This document shows positions 62,826 through 64,000 of a stretch of 64,000 nt of DNA, one piece after another. Position 1 is the first letter of the stretch. Every line of letters begins with the position of its first letter. The translations under genes were made by a program, and so were the position numbers. The notes under the pieces were generated by a model. It searched no databases and was not told the origin of the DNA. It saw nothing but the letters and a program-made list of their open reading frames with translations. This DNA comes from Amoebophrya sp. A120 (lineage: Eukaryota > Sar > Dinophyceae > Syndiniales > Amoebophryaceae), in the NCBI GenBank assembly GCA_905178155.1, contig CAJINV010000001.1, positions 4,940,747 to 5,004,746 of the forward strand, written 5' to 3'.

Positions 62826-64000
62826 TCATGACCCGACTGCAGAAGGCCGGGGGCTGGTTAGCGGGCTGCCGTCACCACCCTGCGTCGCGGCCCCTTCGAC
62901 GTCGTACTCCTCCATCGGCACCACGACGACTTCTATTGATTCCGGTGGCGCTCCCTGCACAGGCGGGAGGCTAGGCTCGTTATGGGAGGCGCGTTGCGTG
63001 TTCATTTCGTCGATCTCGCTGTCCTGCGTCGCGACGTGACATAGGAACTCACTAATTGCCTGCGAGGGAGCATCGAAGGGGTTCGGAGCAACGTTCTGCG
63101 GATCCGATAGCAGCGCATCGATGCGACTGATGTCGATCAACTCGTGTAGGCCGTCATCGCTTGTACTGGCTCCCACCTCGTCCCGGAACCCTTCGTGGGA
63201 TCTCGTGATTAATGCCGCGAGAGCCCGCGCTTCTTCGTCGTCAACTGGCCGCTCTTCCCGCTCTTGGCGGGCCGGGGAGGGTGGAGGCCATTCGTCTTCC
63301 CCCAGGCCTTCTGGCCCATGAACGAGGGTCAACACTTTTCGCGCCACTCCTACTTTGTCCGCCAACCCGTGCTGGAAGTTCGGCGGCTGTATCTCGTCGC
63401 CCTTTAGGAGCTTCACCATGGCGGCGCAGCGGAAACTCACGAGGTGATGCACTATGGCCGTCCACCCCACGTCGGCCTCGCTTTCTTCTAGCGTCTCGAA
63501 CTCGTCCTCGTCCCCCTTGCGCTTCCGCTTGTTGCTCGTTTTTAGCGCGTCTATTTTACACCTACACTTTCCGCAATACAAGCGACCCATGTGCCACCAG
63601 CAACCCAATCCGGCTATTAGGTCGCTGCCGTCCCCTGGCAGTAGACTGAACGCCGTGCGTGCCCGGGCGGCATCGAGAGATTTTAGGAGGTCACGGGCAC
63701 ACCCCCACTCCGCAATTAGGGTGGAGCGCATGGAGGATGACGGGTGCGATTCCGCACGCTCTTTGAGGTCTTCACGGAGGGCTTCGCGCATCAGGTGGCG
63801 GAGCTCGTTCGCCACCACATGCACCGGCACCGTCGCGGAAAACCACCTGTCCAGGGAAATTGCGGGCAGGGCCCCCACGAGGTTCTTGGAAAGCGATTGC
63901 GCCAGATCCACCTCCCGACTTAGCGACACATCGGAGTGGCTTGGCACCCACTGCAAAAGAATCCGCACGCCGGGGAGCTTGCTTTTGATGAAGGCAAGTT
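62826..64000 (-). CDS. C-terminal part of a second non-LTR retrotransposon ORF2 (cut by the window end)
   Basis: The frame is open from the window edge to the stop at 62826. It starts inside an RNase H domain: ILLQWVPSHSDVSLSREVD is the last conserved block (WVPxHxxxxxNxxxD type). Then come a helical region, a possible zinc site (a GCWWHMGRLYCGKCRCK stretch with CxxC and CxC) and a long acidic, Ser/Pro-rich tail with LTSPRPSAVGS at the end. The tail differs from the element at 8.8-15.2 kb, so this is another family. RT and endonuclease should lie beyond 64000. Confidence 0.7.
   Translation of the reverse strand, partial: LAFIKSKLPGVRILLQWVPSHSDVSLSREVDLAQSLSKNLVGALPAISLDRWFSATVPVHVVANELRHLMREALREDLKERAESHPSSSMRSTLIAEWGCARDLLKSLDAARARTAFSLLPGDGSDLIAGLGCWWHMGRLYCGKCRCKIDALKTSNKRKRKGDEDEFETLEESEADVGWTAIVHHLVSFRCAAMVKLLKGDEIQPPNFQHGLADKVGVARKVLTLVHGPEGLGEDEWPPPSPARQEREERPVDDEEARALAALITRSHEGFRDEVGASTSDDGLHELIDISRIDALLSDPQNVAPNPFDAPSQAISEFLCHVATQDSEIDEMNTQRASHNEPSLPPVQGAPPESIEVVVVPMEEYDVEGAATQGGDGSPLTSPRPSAVGS

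Noticed and set aside
1-64000. tRNA, rRNA and dinoflagellate spliced-leader genes
   Set aside because: Scanning by eye for T-loop words, conserved rRNA blocks and the CCGTAGCCATTTTGGCTCAAG-type leader gave no convincing match. A covariance-model search would be needed to exclude them.

Overview
The window looks like nuclear DNA of an alveolate protist, most likely a syndinian dinoflagellate such as Amoebophrya. This rests mainly on intron type, not on a marker gene. The genes are interrupted by about 26 introner-like elements of 150-500 bp (one has grown to 2 kb) that begin TAT, end ATA, carry terminal inverted repeats and sit between 4-6 bp target-site duplications (TSDs). Removing one element plus one TSD copy restores the reading frame at every junction I translated, and the junctions do not offer GT-AG ends. 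A few short introns (45-47 nt) are ordinary GT-AG. Every protein-coding gene I can support, including both retrotransposons, reads on the minus strand, as in the one-directional gene arrays of dinoflagellates.

Layout: 0.5-1.6 kb, an RRM protein resembling CstF-64; 3.3-7.0 kb, a four-exon J-domain protein; 8.8-15.2 kb, a non-LTR retrotransposon whose ORF1 ends in an OTU-like protease domain and is followed in the same frame, across one TGA, by an endonuclease-RT-RNase H ORF2; 15.2-17.6 kb, intergenic with degenerate repeats; 17.6-21.2 kb, an unknown four-exon gene, one of whose introners carries a nested retroposon; 21.4-24.2 kb, an intronless GAF-thioredoxin-like protein; 24.2-28.5 kb, small ORFs with secretory signals; 28.5-35.3 kb, an eleven-exon kinesin with a 2 kb intron filled with a 19-bp minisatellite and a 114-bp hairpin satellite; 40.4-47.2 kb, a nine-exon alanine racemase; 48.8-51.0 kb, a small acidic protein and a Ser-rich protein; 51.6-57.3 kb, a GC-rich gene-free block of degenerate repeats and palindromes; 57-62.8 kb, mostly non-coding with retroposon remains and tandem repeats; 62.8-64 kb, the 3' end of a second non-LTR element.

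A caution on the assembly: 31637-36085 recurs as 36163-40611 with no difference that I can see. The junction is a single N at 36086 followed by a perfect 172-bp palindrome. This is best read as two overlapping contigs joined with a fold-back artefact, so the kinesin and racemase probably exist once, as head-to-tail neighbours.

The genes do not form an obvious pathway. The unifying theme is mobile DNA acting as introns.
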